Shown one piece after another: positions 49,557 through 58,464 of a DNA stretch of 64,000 bases; positions within the stretch are counted from its first letter, which is position 1, and each line of letters starts with the position of its first letter. The DNA lies in contig NZ_CP109007.1 in NCBI RefSeq assembly GCF_036226665.1, positions 6,758,001 to 6,822,000 of the forward strand, written 5' to 3'. Source of the stretch: Streptomyces sp. NBC_00691. Its GTDB lineage: Bacteria; Actinomycetota; Actinomycetes; Streptomycetales; Streptomycetaceae. The notes under the pieces are model-generated. The model was not told where the DNA came from and made no database searches. It was given only the letters and a program-made list of their open reading frames with translations. The position numbers and the translations under genes are program-made.

Positions 49557-50603
49557 ATGCCCGAAACCAGCCGCAGACACCTCCTCCTCGGCGGCGCGGC
49601 CGTCTCCGCCGGCGCCCTGCTCACGGCCTGTACGAGCAACGAGCCGAAGGCCGCCAAGGACACAGCACCGGCCGGAAGCGCCGCACCGGCCGCCGACGAC
49701 AAGCCCGGCACCCCCGTCACCATCGGTTTCGCCGGCCCGCAGGCCGACCACGGCTGGCTCAACGCCATCAACGACAACGCCGAGCGGCGCGCCAAGAAGT
49801 ACTCCGACGTCACCCTGGAGATCACCGAGGGCTCCAACGACACCGCCACCCAGATCGGCCAGGTCCAGACCCTCATCAACAAGAAGGTCGACGTCCTCGT
49901 CATCCTCCCCGCCGACGGCAAGGCCCTCACCCAGATCGGCCTCCAGGCCATGAAGGCCGGCATCCCCGTCATCAACCTCGACCGGATCTTCGCCTCCCCG
50001 CAGGCCTACCGCTGCTGGATCGGCGGCGACAACTACGGCATGGGCCTCAACGCCGGCAACTACATCGGCGAACAGCTCAGGGACAAGCCGAACGCCACCG
50101 TCGTCGAACTCGCCGGCATGGACAGCCTCGAACTCACCAAGCAGCGCACCCAGGGCTTCGACGACGCCCTCAAGAACTACCCCAACATCCGCAAGGTCGC
50201 CCGCCAGGCCGCCGACTTCACCGTCGAGTCGGGACAGGCCAAGATGGCCCAACTCCTCCAGGCACAGCCGAAGTTCGACGCCCTGTGGAACCACGACGAC
50301 GACCAGGGGGTCGGCGCGCTGCGGGCCGTGGCCCAGGCCGGCCGCAAGGACTTCCTCATGGTCGGCGGCGCCGGCGCCAAGTCCGCCATGGACGCCATCA
50401 AGGCCGACACCGGAGTCCTCAAGGCCACCGTCCTCTACCCGCCGACCATGGCCGCCTCCGCGATCGACCTCGCCCGCGCCCTCGGCCAGAAGAAGGGCGT
50501 CGGCGGCATGTCCGAGCTGGAGATCCCCGCCTCGATCACCCTCTACTCGGCCGTCGTCACCAAGGAGAACGTCGACGAGTACCTGCCCACCGGCTTCAGC
50601 TGA
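49557..50603 (+). CDS. Sugar ABC transporter substrate-binding lipoprotein
   Basis: A 348-residue lipoprotein: RRHLLLGG then lipobox LLTAC with Cys25 as the lipidated residue; the twin arginines also allow Tat export. The mature part is a type I periplasmic-binding fold (Peripla_BP_4): VTIGFAGPQADHGWLNAIND, VDVLVILPADGKALTQIG, GIPVINLDRIF and FDALWNHDDDQGVGALRAV. It captures the sugar outside the membrane for the CUT2 permease. GGAAGGGA precedes the ATG. A hairpin follows the gene. Confidence 0.94.
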   Translation: MPETSRRHLLLGGAAVSAGALLTACTSNEPKAAKDTAPAGSAAPAADDKPGTPVTIGFAGPQADHGWLNAINDNAERRAKKYSDVTLEITEGSNDTATQIGQVQTLINKKVDVLVILPADGKALTQIGLQAMKAGIPVINLDRIFASPQAYRCWIGGDNYGMGLNAGNYIGEQLRDKPNATVVELAGMDSLELTKQRTQGFDDALKNYPNIRKVARQAADFTVESGQAKMAQLLQAQPKFDALWNHDDDQGVGALRAVAQAGRKDFLMVGGAGAKSAMDAIKADTGVLKATVLYPPTMAASAIDLARALGQKKGVGGMSELEIPASITLYSAVVTKENVDEYLPTGFS

Positions 50604-50629
50604 CCGACCCGGACCCGGGCGGTCCGCAC

Positions 50630-50656
50630 CCGGACGGCCCCCACCGGGCCGTCCGG
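50630..50656. terminator. 11-bp hairpin after the substrate-binding protein gene
   Basis: CCGGACGGCCC (50630-50640) pairs perfectly with GGGCCGTCCGG (50646-50656) around a 5-nt loop. It probably lowers expression of the downstream oxidoreductase relative to the binding protein. Confidence 0.65.
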
Positions 50657-50728
50657 CCGGACCGGTCCCCGGCGGCCCGACCGCCCCGGGGAGCAGCAAC
50701 TCGCCGCACCACGAAACGGAGGAACCGT

Positions 50729-52066
50729 ATGGAACAGACGGAGAGCGGGGCCGAACCGCCGACGCTCGGCATCGGCATGGTCGGCTACGCGTTCATGGGA
50801 GCCGCCCACTCGCAGGGCTGGCGTACCGCGGGCCGCGTCTTCGACCTGCCGCTGCGCCCCGTCCTCGCCGCCGTCGCGGGCCGGGACGCCACCGCCGTCC
50901 GGGACGCCGCCCGACGGCACGGCTGGGCCGCCGCCGAGACCGACTGGCGCGCCCTGATCGCCCGCGACGACGTCCAGCTCGTCGACGTCTGCACCCCCGG
51001 CGACAGCCATGCGGAGATCGCCGTCGCCGCCCTGGAGGCCGGCAAGCACGTCCTGTGCGAGAAGCCGCTCGCCAACTCGGTCGCCGAGGCCGAGACCATG
51101 ACCGCGGCCGCCGAAGCGGCCGCCGCCCGCGGCCAGATCGCCATGGTCGGCTTCAACTACCGCCGCGTGCCCGCCCTTTCGTACGCCCGGCAGCTCGTCG
51201 CGGACGGCCGCCTCGGCGCCCTGCGGCACGTCCGCGTCACCTACCTCCAGGACTGGCTCGTCGACCCCGCCTTCCCGCTCACCTGGCGACTGGAACGCGA
51301 ACACGCCGGCTCCGGCGCGCTCGGAGACCTGGGGGCACACGCCGTCGACCTCGCCCAGTACCTGGCCGGGGAGCCGCTCGTCGGTGTCTCGGCCCTCACC
51401 GAGACCTTCGTACGGAAGCGTCCGCTGCTCGCGGGCGTCGGCGCGGGCGGTCTCGCCGGGGGAGCGGGATCGGAGGCGTACGGACAGGTCACCGTCGACG
51501 ACGCGGCGCTGTTCACCGGGCGGCTCGCCTCCGGTGCGCTCGCCTCCTTCGAGGCCACCCGGATGGCCTCGGGCCGCAAGAACGCGCTGCGGCTGGAGAT
51601 CAACGGGGAGCGCGGCTCGCTCGCCTTCGACCTGGAGCGGCTCAACGAGCTGTCCTTCCACGACCACACCGAACCGGCGGTCACGGCGGGCTTCCGCCGC
51701 GTCCTCGTGACCGAACCCGGCCACCCTTACCTGGAGGGCTGGTGGCCGCCCGGGCACGCGCTCGGTTACGAGCACACCTTCGCCCACCAGGCCCGCGACC
51801 TGGTCCACGCCGTCGCGAGCGGTATCGCCCCGGCGCCCTCCTTCGCCGACGGCCTCCAGGTCCAGCGGGTCCTGGCCGCGGTGGAGGAGAGCGCCCGGAA
51901 CAACGCGGTCTACACCCCGGTCGGCCTTCCGGCGGTCCGCCCCGCCACCTACGGATCCGCCGCCACGGCCACGGGCACGGCCGCAGCCACGACGTCCGCC
52001 ACCGACACGTCCGCCACCGACACGTCCGCCACCGACACGTCCGCCGACCCATCCGTACCGAGCTAG
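50729..52066 (+). CDS. Gfo/Idh/MocA family oxidoreductase
   Basis: A 445-residue NAD(P)-dependent sugar dehydrogenase. Rossmann motif LGIGMVGYAFMGAAHS near residue 11, then VDVCTPGDSHAEIAVAALEA, the catalytic-Lys motif CEKPLANSVAEAE near residue 112, and the C-terminal sheet domain with GDLGAHAVDLAQYLAGE. Family members oxidise inositols, glucose-fructose or 3-positions of glycosides. AGGAGGA-like sequence precedes the ATG. The last ~25 residues hold tandem TSATD repeats. It is followed by a TIM-barrel isomerase gene 13 nt away. Confidence 0.92.
   Translation: MEQTESGAEPPTLGIGMVGYAFMGAAHSQGWRTAGRVFDLPLRPVLAAVAGRDATAVRDAARRHGWAAAETDWRALIARDDVQLVDVCTPGDSHAEIAVAALEAGKHVLCEKPLANSVAEAETMTAAAEAAAARGQIAMVGFNYRRVPALSYARQLVADGRLGALRHVRVTYLQDWLVDPAFPLTWRLEREHAGSGALGDLGAHAVDLAQYLAGEPLVGVSALTETFVRKRPLLAGVGAGGLAGGAGSEAYGQVTVDDAALFTGRLASGALASFEATRMASGRKNALRLEINGERGSLAFDLERLNELSFHDHTEPAVTAGFRRVLVTEPGHPYLEGWWPPGHALGYEHTFAHQARDLVHAVASGIAPAPSFADGLQVQRVLAAVEESARNNAVYTPVGLPAVRPATYGSAATATGTAAATTSATDTSATDTSATDTSADPSVPS
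51994..52038 (+). repeat. 15-bp coding repeats (TSATD) at the oxidoreductase C-terminus
   Basis: Three exact copies of a 15-bp unit encode a Thr/Ser/Asp-rich tail beyond the folded domain. The copy number is likely to vary between strains. Confidence 0.85.
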
Positions 52067-52079
52067 GAGGCGCCCGACC

Positions 52080-53084
52080 GTGCCACGACCCTTCACGCTC
52101 TTCACCGGCCAGTGGGCCGACCTGCCCCTGGAGGAGGTCTGCCGGCTCGCCCGCGACTTCGGCTACGACGGCCTCGAACTCGCCTGCTGGGGAGACCACT
52201 TCGAGGTCGACAAGGCCCTCGCCGATCCGGCGTACGTCAAGGGCAGGCGCGAACTGCTCGACGCCTACGGCCTGAAGTGCTGGGCGATCTCCAACCACCT
52301 GGTCGGACAGGCCGTGTGCGACCATCCCATCGACGAGCGCCACCAGGCGATCGTGCCCGCCCGCATCTGGGGCGACGGCGACGCCGAAGGGGTGCGGCAG
52401 CGGGCCGCCCGCGAGCTCGCGGACACCGCGCGCGCCGCGGCCGCGTTCGGCGTCGACACCGTCATCGGCTTCACCGGCTCCTCCATCTGGCATCTGGTGG
52501 CGATGTTCCCGCCGGTCCCCGAGCACATGGTGGAGCGCGGCTTCGAGGACTTCGCGGAACGGTGGAACCCGATCCTCGATGTCTTCGACGCCGAGGGCGT
52601 CCGCTTCGCCCACGAGGTCCACCCCAGCGAGATCGCCTACGACTACTGGACCACCCAGCGCGCCCTGGACGCCGTCGGCCGGCGTCCCGCCTTCGGGCTC
52701 AACTTCGACCCCAGCCACTTCGTGTGGCAGGACCTCGACCCCGTCGGCTTCCTCTGGGACTTCCGCGACCGGATCTACCACGTGGACTGCAAGGAGGCAC
52801 GCAAGCGGCTCGACGGCCGGAGCGGCCGGCTCGGCTCCCACCTGCCCTGGGGCGACCCCCGGCGGGGCTGGGACTTCGTCTCCGCGGGACACGGCGACGT
52901 GCCCTGGGAGGACGTCTTCCGGATGCTCCGGTCCATCGGCTACGCCGGACCCGTCTCCGTGGAATGGGAGGACGCCGGCATGGACCGGCTGACCGGCGCC
53001 CCCGAGGCGCTGTCCTTCCTCAAGCGGTACGACTTCGACCCCCCGGCGGCCTCCTTCGACGCGGCCTTCGGGAGCGCCGACTGA
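52080..53084 (+). CDS. Sugar phosphate isomerase/epimerase (xylose-isomerase-like TIM barrel)
   Basis: A 334-residue TIM barrel of the AP-endonuclease 2 family. Metal-site residues are visible in FAHEVHPSEIAYDYW (Glu, His), FGLNFDPSHFVWQ (Asp, His), YHVDCKEARKRLD and PVSVEWEDAGMDR (Glu). Related enzymes are IolE/IolI-type inositol enzymes and 3-keto-sugar isomerases or eliminases, usually paired with Gfo/Idh/MocA proteins as here. GTG start after AGGAGG. Confidence 0.92.
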   Translation: MPRPFTLFTGQWADLPLEEVCRLARDFGYDGLELACWGDHFEVDKALADPAYVKGRRELLDAYGLKCWAISNHLVGQAVCDHPIDERHQAIVPARIWGDGDAEGVRQRAARELADTARAAAAFGVDTVIGFTGSSIWHLVAMFPPVPEHMVERGFEDFAERWNPILDVFDAEGVRFAHEVHPSEIAYDYWTTQRALDAVGRRPAFGLNFDPSHFVWQDLDPVGFLWDFRDRIYHVDCKEARKRLDGRSGRLGSHLPWGDPRRGWDFVSAGHGDVPWEDVFRMLRSIGYAGPVSVEWEDAGMDRLTGAPEALSFLKRYDFDPPAASFDAAFGSAD

Positions 53085-53149
53085 GATGAGGGCGCGGGTC
53101 CGCGCCTGGCGGCGAGGTGCCGCCGGGCCGGTCCGTGCTGCCCGCGAGA

Positions 53150-53231
53150 GCCTTTGTCCTCTCGCGGGGAAAAGTTCGACCGCACTGGTGCACAAGGGCT
53201 TTCCGTGGTGGACGAACCCGGCTACGGTCCC
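53150..53231 (+). promoter_or_regulatory. Promoter/operator of the giant secreted enzyme, similar to the ROK promoter
   Basis: GCCTTTGTCC, GGGGAAAAGT, CTTTCC and GCTACGGTCCC occur at the same offsets as their counterparts at 45409-45490. The -10 is TACGGT (53223-53228). The shared block suggests direct control by the ROK repressor encoded at 45533. Confidence 0.7.
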
Positions 53232-53328
53232 TGATGTGTACATGGCGTAACAGCGTGATGTGACCAGCGTGACGGCGCACGCCGGTCCCCGGACACCCCG
53301 CACACCCGGCCCGACCCGGAGGACACCC

Positions 53329-56300
53329 GTGCACAGAAAACGACTCCGCGCCAGGAAGTCGCTCGCCCTGCTCACCATCGGACTGCTCGCCCTCGGCGCC
53401 CCCCAGGGCCTCGCCGCCGAACCCGAAGCCCCCACCCCCGGCGCATCCGCCGCGGCCGCCGAGGAATTCCAGCAGATCACCCTCGCCAAGGGCGGCGAGG
53501 AAGTCGGCGAACCCATGTCCCTCGCCGTACTCCCGGACCGCAGCGTCCTCCACACCTCCCGCAACGGCGAACTCCGCCGCACCGACGCCGCCGGCAACAC
53601 CACCGTCATCGGCACCGTCCCCGTCTACTCCCACGACGAGGAAGGCCTCCAAGGCGTCGGCCTCGACCCGGACTTCGCCCGGAACAAAGCCCTCTACCTC
53701 TACTACGCCCCACCGCTCGACACCCCCGCGGGCGACGCCCCCGAGAACGGCACCGCCGCCGACTTCGCCCCGTACGACGGCGTCAACCGCCTCTCCCGCT
53801 TCACCCTGAAAGCCGACGGAACCCTCGACAACGCCAGCGAGAAGAAGGTCATCGACATCCCCGCCACCCGCGGGATCTGCTGCCACGTCGGCGGCGACAT
53901 CGACTTCGACGCCCAGGGCAACCTCTACCTCTCGACCGGCGACGACTCCAACCCCTTCGCCTCCGACGGCTACACCCCCATCGACGAACGACCCGGCCGC
54001 AACCCCGCCTTCGACGCCCGCCGCACCTCCGGCAACACCAACGACCTCCGCGGCAAGATCCTCCGCATCAAGGTCGCCGACGACGGCACCTACACCGTCC
54101 CCGACGGCAACCTCTTCACCCCCGGCACCGCCAGGACCCGCCCCGAGATCTACGCCATGGGCTTCCGCAACCCCTTCCGCTTCAGCGTCGACAAAACCAC
54201 CGGCATCCTCTACGTCGGCGACTACGGCCCCGACGCCGGCGCCGCCGACCCCCAGCGCGGCCCCGCCGGACAGGTCGAGTTCGCCCGCGTCACCAAGCCC
54301 GGCAACTTCGGCTGGCCCTTCTGCACCGGCGACAACGACCCCTACGTCGACTACGACTTCGCCACCAAGACCTCCGGCGCCCCCTTCGACTGCGCCGCCC
54401 TCAAGAACGACTCCCCGTACAACACCGGACTCGTGGACCTCCCGCCCGCCGAACCCGCCTGGATCCCCTACAACGGCGGCTCCGTACCCGAGTTCGGCAC
54501 CGGATCCGAATCCCCCATGGGCGGCCCCGTCTACCGCTACGACCCCGCCAACACGTCCCCGGTGAAGTTCCCCGAGACGTACGACGGCGACTTCTTCGCC
54601 GGCGAATTCGGCCGCCGCTGGATCAAGCGCATCGACCAGGACGCCGACGGCACCGTCGCCTCCATCAACGACGTCCCCTGGACCGGCACCCAGATCATGG
54701 ACATGGCCTTCGGCCCCGACGGCGCCCTCTACGTCCTCGACTACGGCACCGCCTGGTTCGGCGGCGACCACAACTCCGGCCTCTACCGCATCGAGAACGC
54801 CACCGGCGGACGCTCCCCGGTCGCCGAGGCGAGCGTGAACAAGACCTCCGGCACCGCACCCCTCAAGGTCGCCTTCTCCTCCGCCGGCACCACCGACGGC
54901 GACGGCGACGCCCTCACCTACACCTGGGATTTCGGCGACGGCGGCACGTCCACCGCCGCCAACCCCACCTACACCTACCGCAAGAACGGCACCTACACCG
55001 CCACCGTCACGGCGAAGGACGCAGGCGGCCGCACCGGCTCCGCCTCCGTCCACATCGTCGTCGGCAACACCGCCCCCAAGGTCACCCTCGAACTCCCCGC
55101 CGAAGGAGCCCTCTTCTCCTTCGGCGACGACATCCCCTTCAAGGTCACCGTCACCGACCCCGAAGACGGCACCATCGACTGCACCAAGGTCAAGGTCACC
55201 TACGTCCTCGGCCACGACAGCCACGGCCACCCCGTCACGACCGCCAACGGCTGCACCGGCACCATCAAGACCTCCGCCGACGGCGGCCACGACGACGACG
55301 CCAACATCTTCGCCGTCTTCGACGCCGAGTACACCGACGGCGGAGGCGGCGGCCAGGCCGCCCTCACCACCCACGACCAGGCCAAACTCCAGCCCCGCCA
55401 CCGCCAGGCCGAGCACTTCGACGCCCAGAGCGGCGTCAACCTCTTCGACAAGACCCAGGCCAACGGCGGACGCACCGTCGGCGACATCAACGACGGCGAC
55501 TGGATCTCCTTCAAGCCCTACAACGTCACCGGAGCCACCACGCTCACCGCCCGCGTCTCCTCCGGCGGCAACGGCGGCTTCCTCGAAGTCCGCACCGGCT
55601 CACCCACCGGCCCCCTCCACGGTTCCGCACCCGTCCCCGTCACCGGAGGCTGGGAGACCTTCCAGGACATCGACGTACCCCTGCGCAACCTGCCCCGCAG
55701 GACCACCGAACTCTTCCTCGTCTTCAAGGGCGGCACCGGCGCCCTCTACGACCTCGACGACTTCACCCTCTCCAGCACCCCCGCGAACCGCGACGCCAGA
55801 CGCGTCCTGGTCTTCTCCAGGACCGCCGGCTTCCGCCACGACTCCATCGGCACCGGCATCACCGCCCTCAAGGAACTCGGCGCCGCCAACGACATCATCG
55901 TCGACAGCACCGAAGAACCACGCCAGTTCACCACCAACAACCTCGCCCGCTACGACGCCGTCGTCTTCCTCTCCACCACCGGCGACGTCCTCGACACCGA
56001 GCAGCAGAAAGCCTTCGAGAACTACGTCTCCACCGGCGGCGGCTACATGGGCATCCACGCCGCGGCCGACACCGAATACGACTGGAGCTTCTACGGCGGA
56101 CTCGTCGGCGCCCACTTCCAGTCCCACCCCCAGATCCAGCCCGCCACCGTCCGCACCGAGGACCACACCCACCCCGCCACCGCCCACATCGACGGCCCCT
56201 GGCAGCGCACCGACGAGTGGTACAACTACCGCACCAACCCCCGCGACCAGGCCCGCGTCCTCGCCACCCTCGACGAGACCACCTACCAGGGCGGCACCAT

Positions 56301-57018
56301 GAAGGGCGACCACCCCATCGCCTGGTGCCAGACCTACGGCGGCGGCCGCTCCTTCTACACCGGAGGCGGCCACACCAAGGAGTCCTACACCGAACCCGCC
56401 TTCCGCCGGCACCTCCTGGGCGGCCTCCGCTACGCCACCGGCCAGGTCAAGGCCGACTGCCGGCCCCAGACCGGCTACCGCGACCTCTTCAACGGCGAGA
56501 CCCACGAAGGCTGGAAGCAGGCCGGACCCGGCGGCTTCGACATCACCGACCGCGAACTCCGCTCCACCGGCGGCATGGGCATGCTCTGGTACCAGGCCAA
56601 GGAACTCCGGTCCTACTCCCTCACCCTCGACTGGAAGCTCACCGGCGACTCCAACTCCGGCATCTTCGTCGGCTTCCCCGCCAGCGACGACCCCTGGTCC
56701 GCCGTGAACAACGGCTACGAGATCCAGATCGACGCCACCGACGCCGCCGACCGCACCACCGGCGCCGTCTACGGCTTCAAGTCGGCCAACCTCAAGGCCC
56801 GCGACCAGGCTCTCCGCCCGCCCGGTCAGTGGAACACCTACGAGATCCGCGTCCAGGGCGAACGCCTCCAGGTCTTCCTCAACGGCATCAAGATCAACGA
56901 CTTCACCAACACCAACCCCACCCGCAGCCTCACCGACGGCCACATCGGCATCCAGAACCACGGAGCCGCGGACCAGGCCGCCTTCCGGAACATCCGCCTC
57001 AAGGAACTCCCCTCCTGA
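53329..57018 (+). CDS. Secreted multidomain sugar enzyme: PQQ-type sugar dehydrogenase, PKD, CBM6, ThuA, DUF1080
   Basis: A 1229-residue exported protein with a signal peptide (RKRLRARKSLALLTIGLLAL, cleaved near GLAAEPE). Residues ~45-490 form a six-bladed glucose/sorbosone dehydrogenase propeller (DEEGLQGVGLDPDFARN, GICCHVGGDIDFD, YAMGFRNPFRFSVD). Then PKD (~495-577: TYTWDFGDGGTS), CBM6 (~694-816: AEHFDAQSGVNLFD), ThuA (~820-1045: GGGYMGIHAAADTEYDWSFY) and DUF1080 (~1049-1229: YRDLFNGETHEGW, SNSGIFVGFP), a family containing 3-keto-disaccharide hydrolases. Likely oxidises and cleaves glycosides outside the cell. GTG start after GGAGGAC. Third positions favour C strongly over G. Confidence 0.9.
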   Translation: MHRKRLRARKSLALLTIGLLALGAPQGLAAEPEAPTPGASAAAAEEFQQITLAKGGEEVGEPMSLAVLPDRSVLHTSRNGELRRTDAAGNTTVIGTVPVYSHDEEGLQGVGLDPDFARNKALYLYYAPPLDTPAGDAPENGTAADFAPYDGVNRLSRFTLKADGTLDNASEKKVIDIPATRGICCHVGGDIDFDAQGNLYLSTGDDSNPFASDGYTPIDERPGRNPAFDARRTSGNTNDLRGKILRIKVADDGTYTVPDGNLFTPGTARTRPEIYAMGFRNPFRFSVDKTTGILYVGDYGPDAGAADPQRGPAGQVEFARVTKPGNFGWPFCTGDNDPYVDYDFATKTSGAPFDCAALKNDSPYNTGLVDLPPAEPAWIPYNGGSVPEFGTGSESPMGGPVYRYDPANTSPVKFPETYDGDFFAGEFGRRWIKRIDQDADGTVASINDVPWTGTQIMDMAFGPDGALYVLDYGTAWFGGDHNSGLYRIENATGGRSPVAEASVNKTSGTAPLKVAFSSAGTTDGDGDALTYTWDFGDGGTSTAANPTYTYRKNGTYTATVTAKDAGGRTGSASVHIVVGNTAPKVTLELPAEGALFSFGDDIPFKVTVTDPEDGTIDCTKVKVTYVLGHDSHGHPVTTANGCTGTIKTSADGGHDDDANIFAVFDAEYTDGGGGGQAALTTHDQAKLQPRHRQAEHFDAQSGVNLFDKTQANGGRTVGDINDGDWISFKPYNVTGATTLTARVSSGGNGGFLEVRTGSPTGPLHGSAPVPVTGGWETFQDIDVPLRNLPRRTTELFLVFKGGTGALYDLDDFTLSSTPANRDARRVLVFSRTAGFRHDSIGTGITALKELGAANDIIVDSTEEPRQFTTNNLARYDAVVFLSTTGDVLDTEQQKAFENYVSTGGGYMGIHAAADTEYDWSFYGGLVGAHFQSHPQIQPATVRTEDHTHPATAHIDGPWQRTDEWYNYRTNPRDQARVLATLDETTYQGGTMKGDHPIAWCQTYGGGRSFYTGGGHTKESYTEPAFRRHLLGGLRYATGQVKADCRPQTGYRDLFNGETHEGWKQAGPGGFDITDRELRSTGGMGMLWYQAKELRSYSLTLDWKLTGDSNSGIFVGFPASDDPWSAVNNGYEIQIDATDAADRTTGAVYGFKSANLKARDQALRPPGQWNTYEIRVQGERLQVFLNGIKINDFTNTNPTRSLTDGHIGIQNHGAADQAAFRNIRLKELPS

Positions 57019-57033
57019 CGGGAGCCCCAGGAC

Positions 57034-57073
57034 GACGGTGGGCGGGGTGGCGCCGTACCCCCCGCCCACCGTC
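57034..57073. terminator. 14-bp hairpin terminator after the giant secreted gene
   Basis: GACGGTGGGCGGGG (57034-57047) pairs perfectly with CCCCGCCCACCGTC (57060-57073) around a 12-nt loop. It separates the secreted enzyme from the downstream operon. Confidence 0.75.
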
Positions 57074-57150
57074 ACCTCCCGCCCCACCAGCACCTCCCGC
57101 ACCACCCGCACCACTCCTCTTTCCGCTGGACGAGCAGGGAGGCCGACGCC

Positions 57151-58464
57151 ATGACCCACGCACCCCGCACCGGAATCTGGCTCATAGGCGCGAGAGGCTC
57201 CGTCGCCACCACCACCATGGTCGGCTGCGCCGCTCTCGTCGCCGGACTCCACCCACCCACCGGCATGGCAACCGAGACCCCCGAACTCGCCGACGCCGGC
57301 CTGCCCCCACTCGCCACCCTCGTCTTCGGCGGACACGACACCACCGACTGCCCGCTCCCCAAACGAGCCGAACAACTCACCACCGCCGGAGTCCTCCCGT
57401 ACGGACTCACCGGAGCCGTCACCCACGAACTCGAGGCCGCCGACCGCGAGATCCGCCCCGGCGGCCCCGCCCCCGGCGACACCCGCACCGACGAACAACT
57501 CATCACGGCCTTCACCCACGACTTGACGGACTTCCGCCGACGCATTGGCCTGGACCGCGTCGTGGTCGTCAATGTGGCATCCACGGAGCCGGCGTCGGGG
57601 GGCGCCGGGCTCCCACCCAGCACCCTGTACGCCGCCGCCGCACTGCGCGCCGGATGCCCGTACATCAACTTCACCCCGTCCACGGGCCTGCGCCACCCCA
57701 CCCTCGCCGCCCCGCTCGCCGACAGTCGGCTGCCCCACGCGGGCCGCGACGGCAAGACCGGCCAGACCCTGCTCCGCGCCGTCCTCGCCCCGATGTTCCG
57801 CCAGCGCGCCCTGACCGTACGCGCATGGTCCGGCAGCAACCTCCTCGGCGGCGGCGACGGAGCCGCCCTCGCCGACCCGGCGGCCGCGGCCGCCAAGAAC
57901 GCGGGGAAGGAACGCGTCCTCACCGACACCCTCGGCCCCGGCGTCGAAGGCCAGGTCCACATCGACGACGTCCCCGCGATGGGTGAGTGGAAGACCGCCT
58001 GGGACCACATCGCCTTCGACGGCTTCCTCGGCACGCGCATGATCCTCCAGACCCTCTGGCAGGGCTGCGACTCCGCCCTCGCGGCACCCCTCGTCCTCGA
58101 CCTGGCCCGCCTCACGGCCCGCGCCCACGAGAAGGGCCTCACAGGACCCCTGGAGGACCTCGCCTTCTACTTCAAGGACCCCGAAGGCACCCCACCGGCC
58201 TCACTGTCGGACCAGTACGAGCGCCTGCTGACCTTCGGCCGCACCCTGACCGACCGCCCGGCCACGGAGGACACGGACGCGCAGGACGCGGACACGGGCG
58301 GGACAAGCGGCGCGGGCGGGACGAGCTGCGCGGGCGGGACGAGCGGCGCGGGCGGGACGAGCTGCGCGGGGACGGATGACGCGCGTACGGGGGACGCCGG
58401 AACGGGGGAAGCGGGTACGCGGGCCACGGGTACCGGTGATTCCGGAACGAGGACGGCCCGATGA
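57151..58464 (+). CDS. Inositol-3-phosphate synthase (MIPS), head of the ebo-like operon
   Basis: A 437-residue protein beginning RTGIWLIGARGSVATTTMVG, the NAD-binding start of myo-inositol-phosphate synthases. It continues with NVASTEPASG, CPYINFTPSTG, GRDGKTGQTLLRAVLAPMF and VRAWSGSNLLGGGDGAAL, the catalytic core that cyclises glucose-6-phosphate. The last ~60 residues are a low-complexity Gly/Thr/Ser/Cys tail with four 18-bp repeats (58296-58367). Its stop overlaps the UbiA start (ATGA), tying cyclitol formation to the ebo-like genes. Confidence 0.9.
   Translation: MTHAPRTGIWLIGARGSVATTTMVGCAALVAGLHPPTGMATETPELADAGLPPLATLVFGGHDTTDCPLPKRAEQLTTAGVLPYGLTGAVTHELEAADREIRPGGPAPGDTRTDEQLITAFTHDLTDFRRRIGLDRVVVVNVASTEPASGGAGLPPSTLYAAAALRAGCPYINFTPSTGLRHPTLAAPLADSRLPHAGRDGKTGQTLLRAVLAPMFRQRALTVRAWSGSNLLGGGDGAALADPAAAAAKNAGKERVLTDTLGPGVEGQVHIDDVPAMGEWKTAWDHIAFDGFLGTRMILQTLWQGCDSALAAPLVLDLARLTARAHEKGLTGPLEDLAFYFKDPEGTPPASLSDQYERLLTFGRTLTDRPATEDTDAQDADTGGTSGAGGTSCAGGTSGAGGTSCAGTDDARTGDAGTGEAGTRATGTGDSGTRTAR
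58296..58367 (+). repeat. Four 18-bp coding repeats in the MIPS C-terminal tail
   Basis: Units at 58296, 58314, 58332 and 58350 alternate GGTSGA and GGTSCA, giving a 36-bp superunit repeated twice. The encoded tail is flexible and carries regularly spaced cysteines. Confidence 0.85.
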
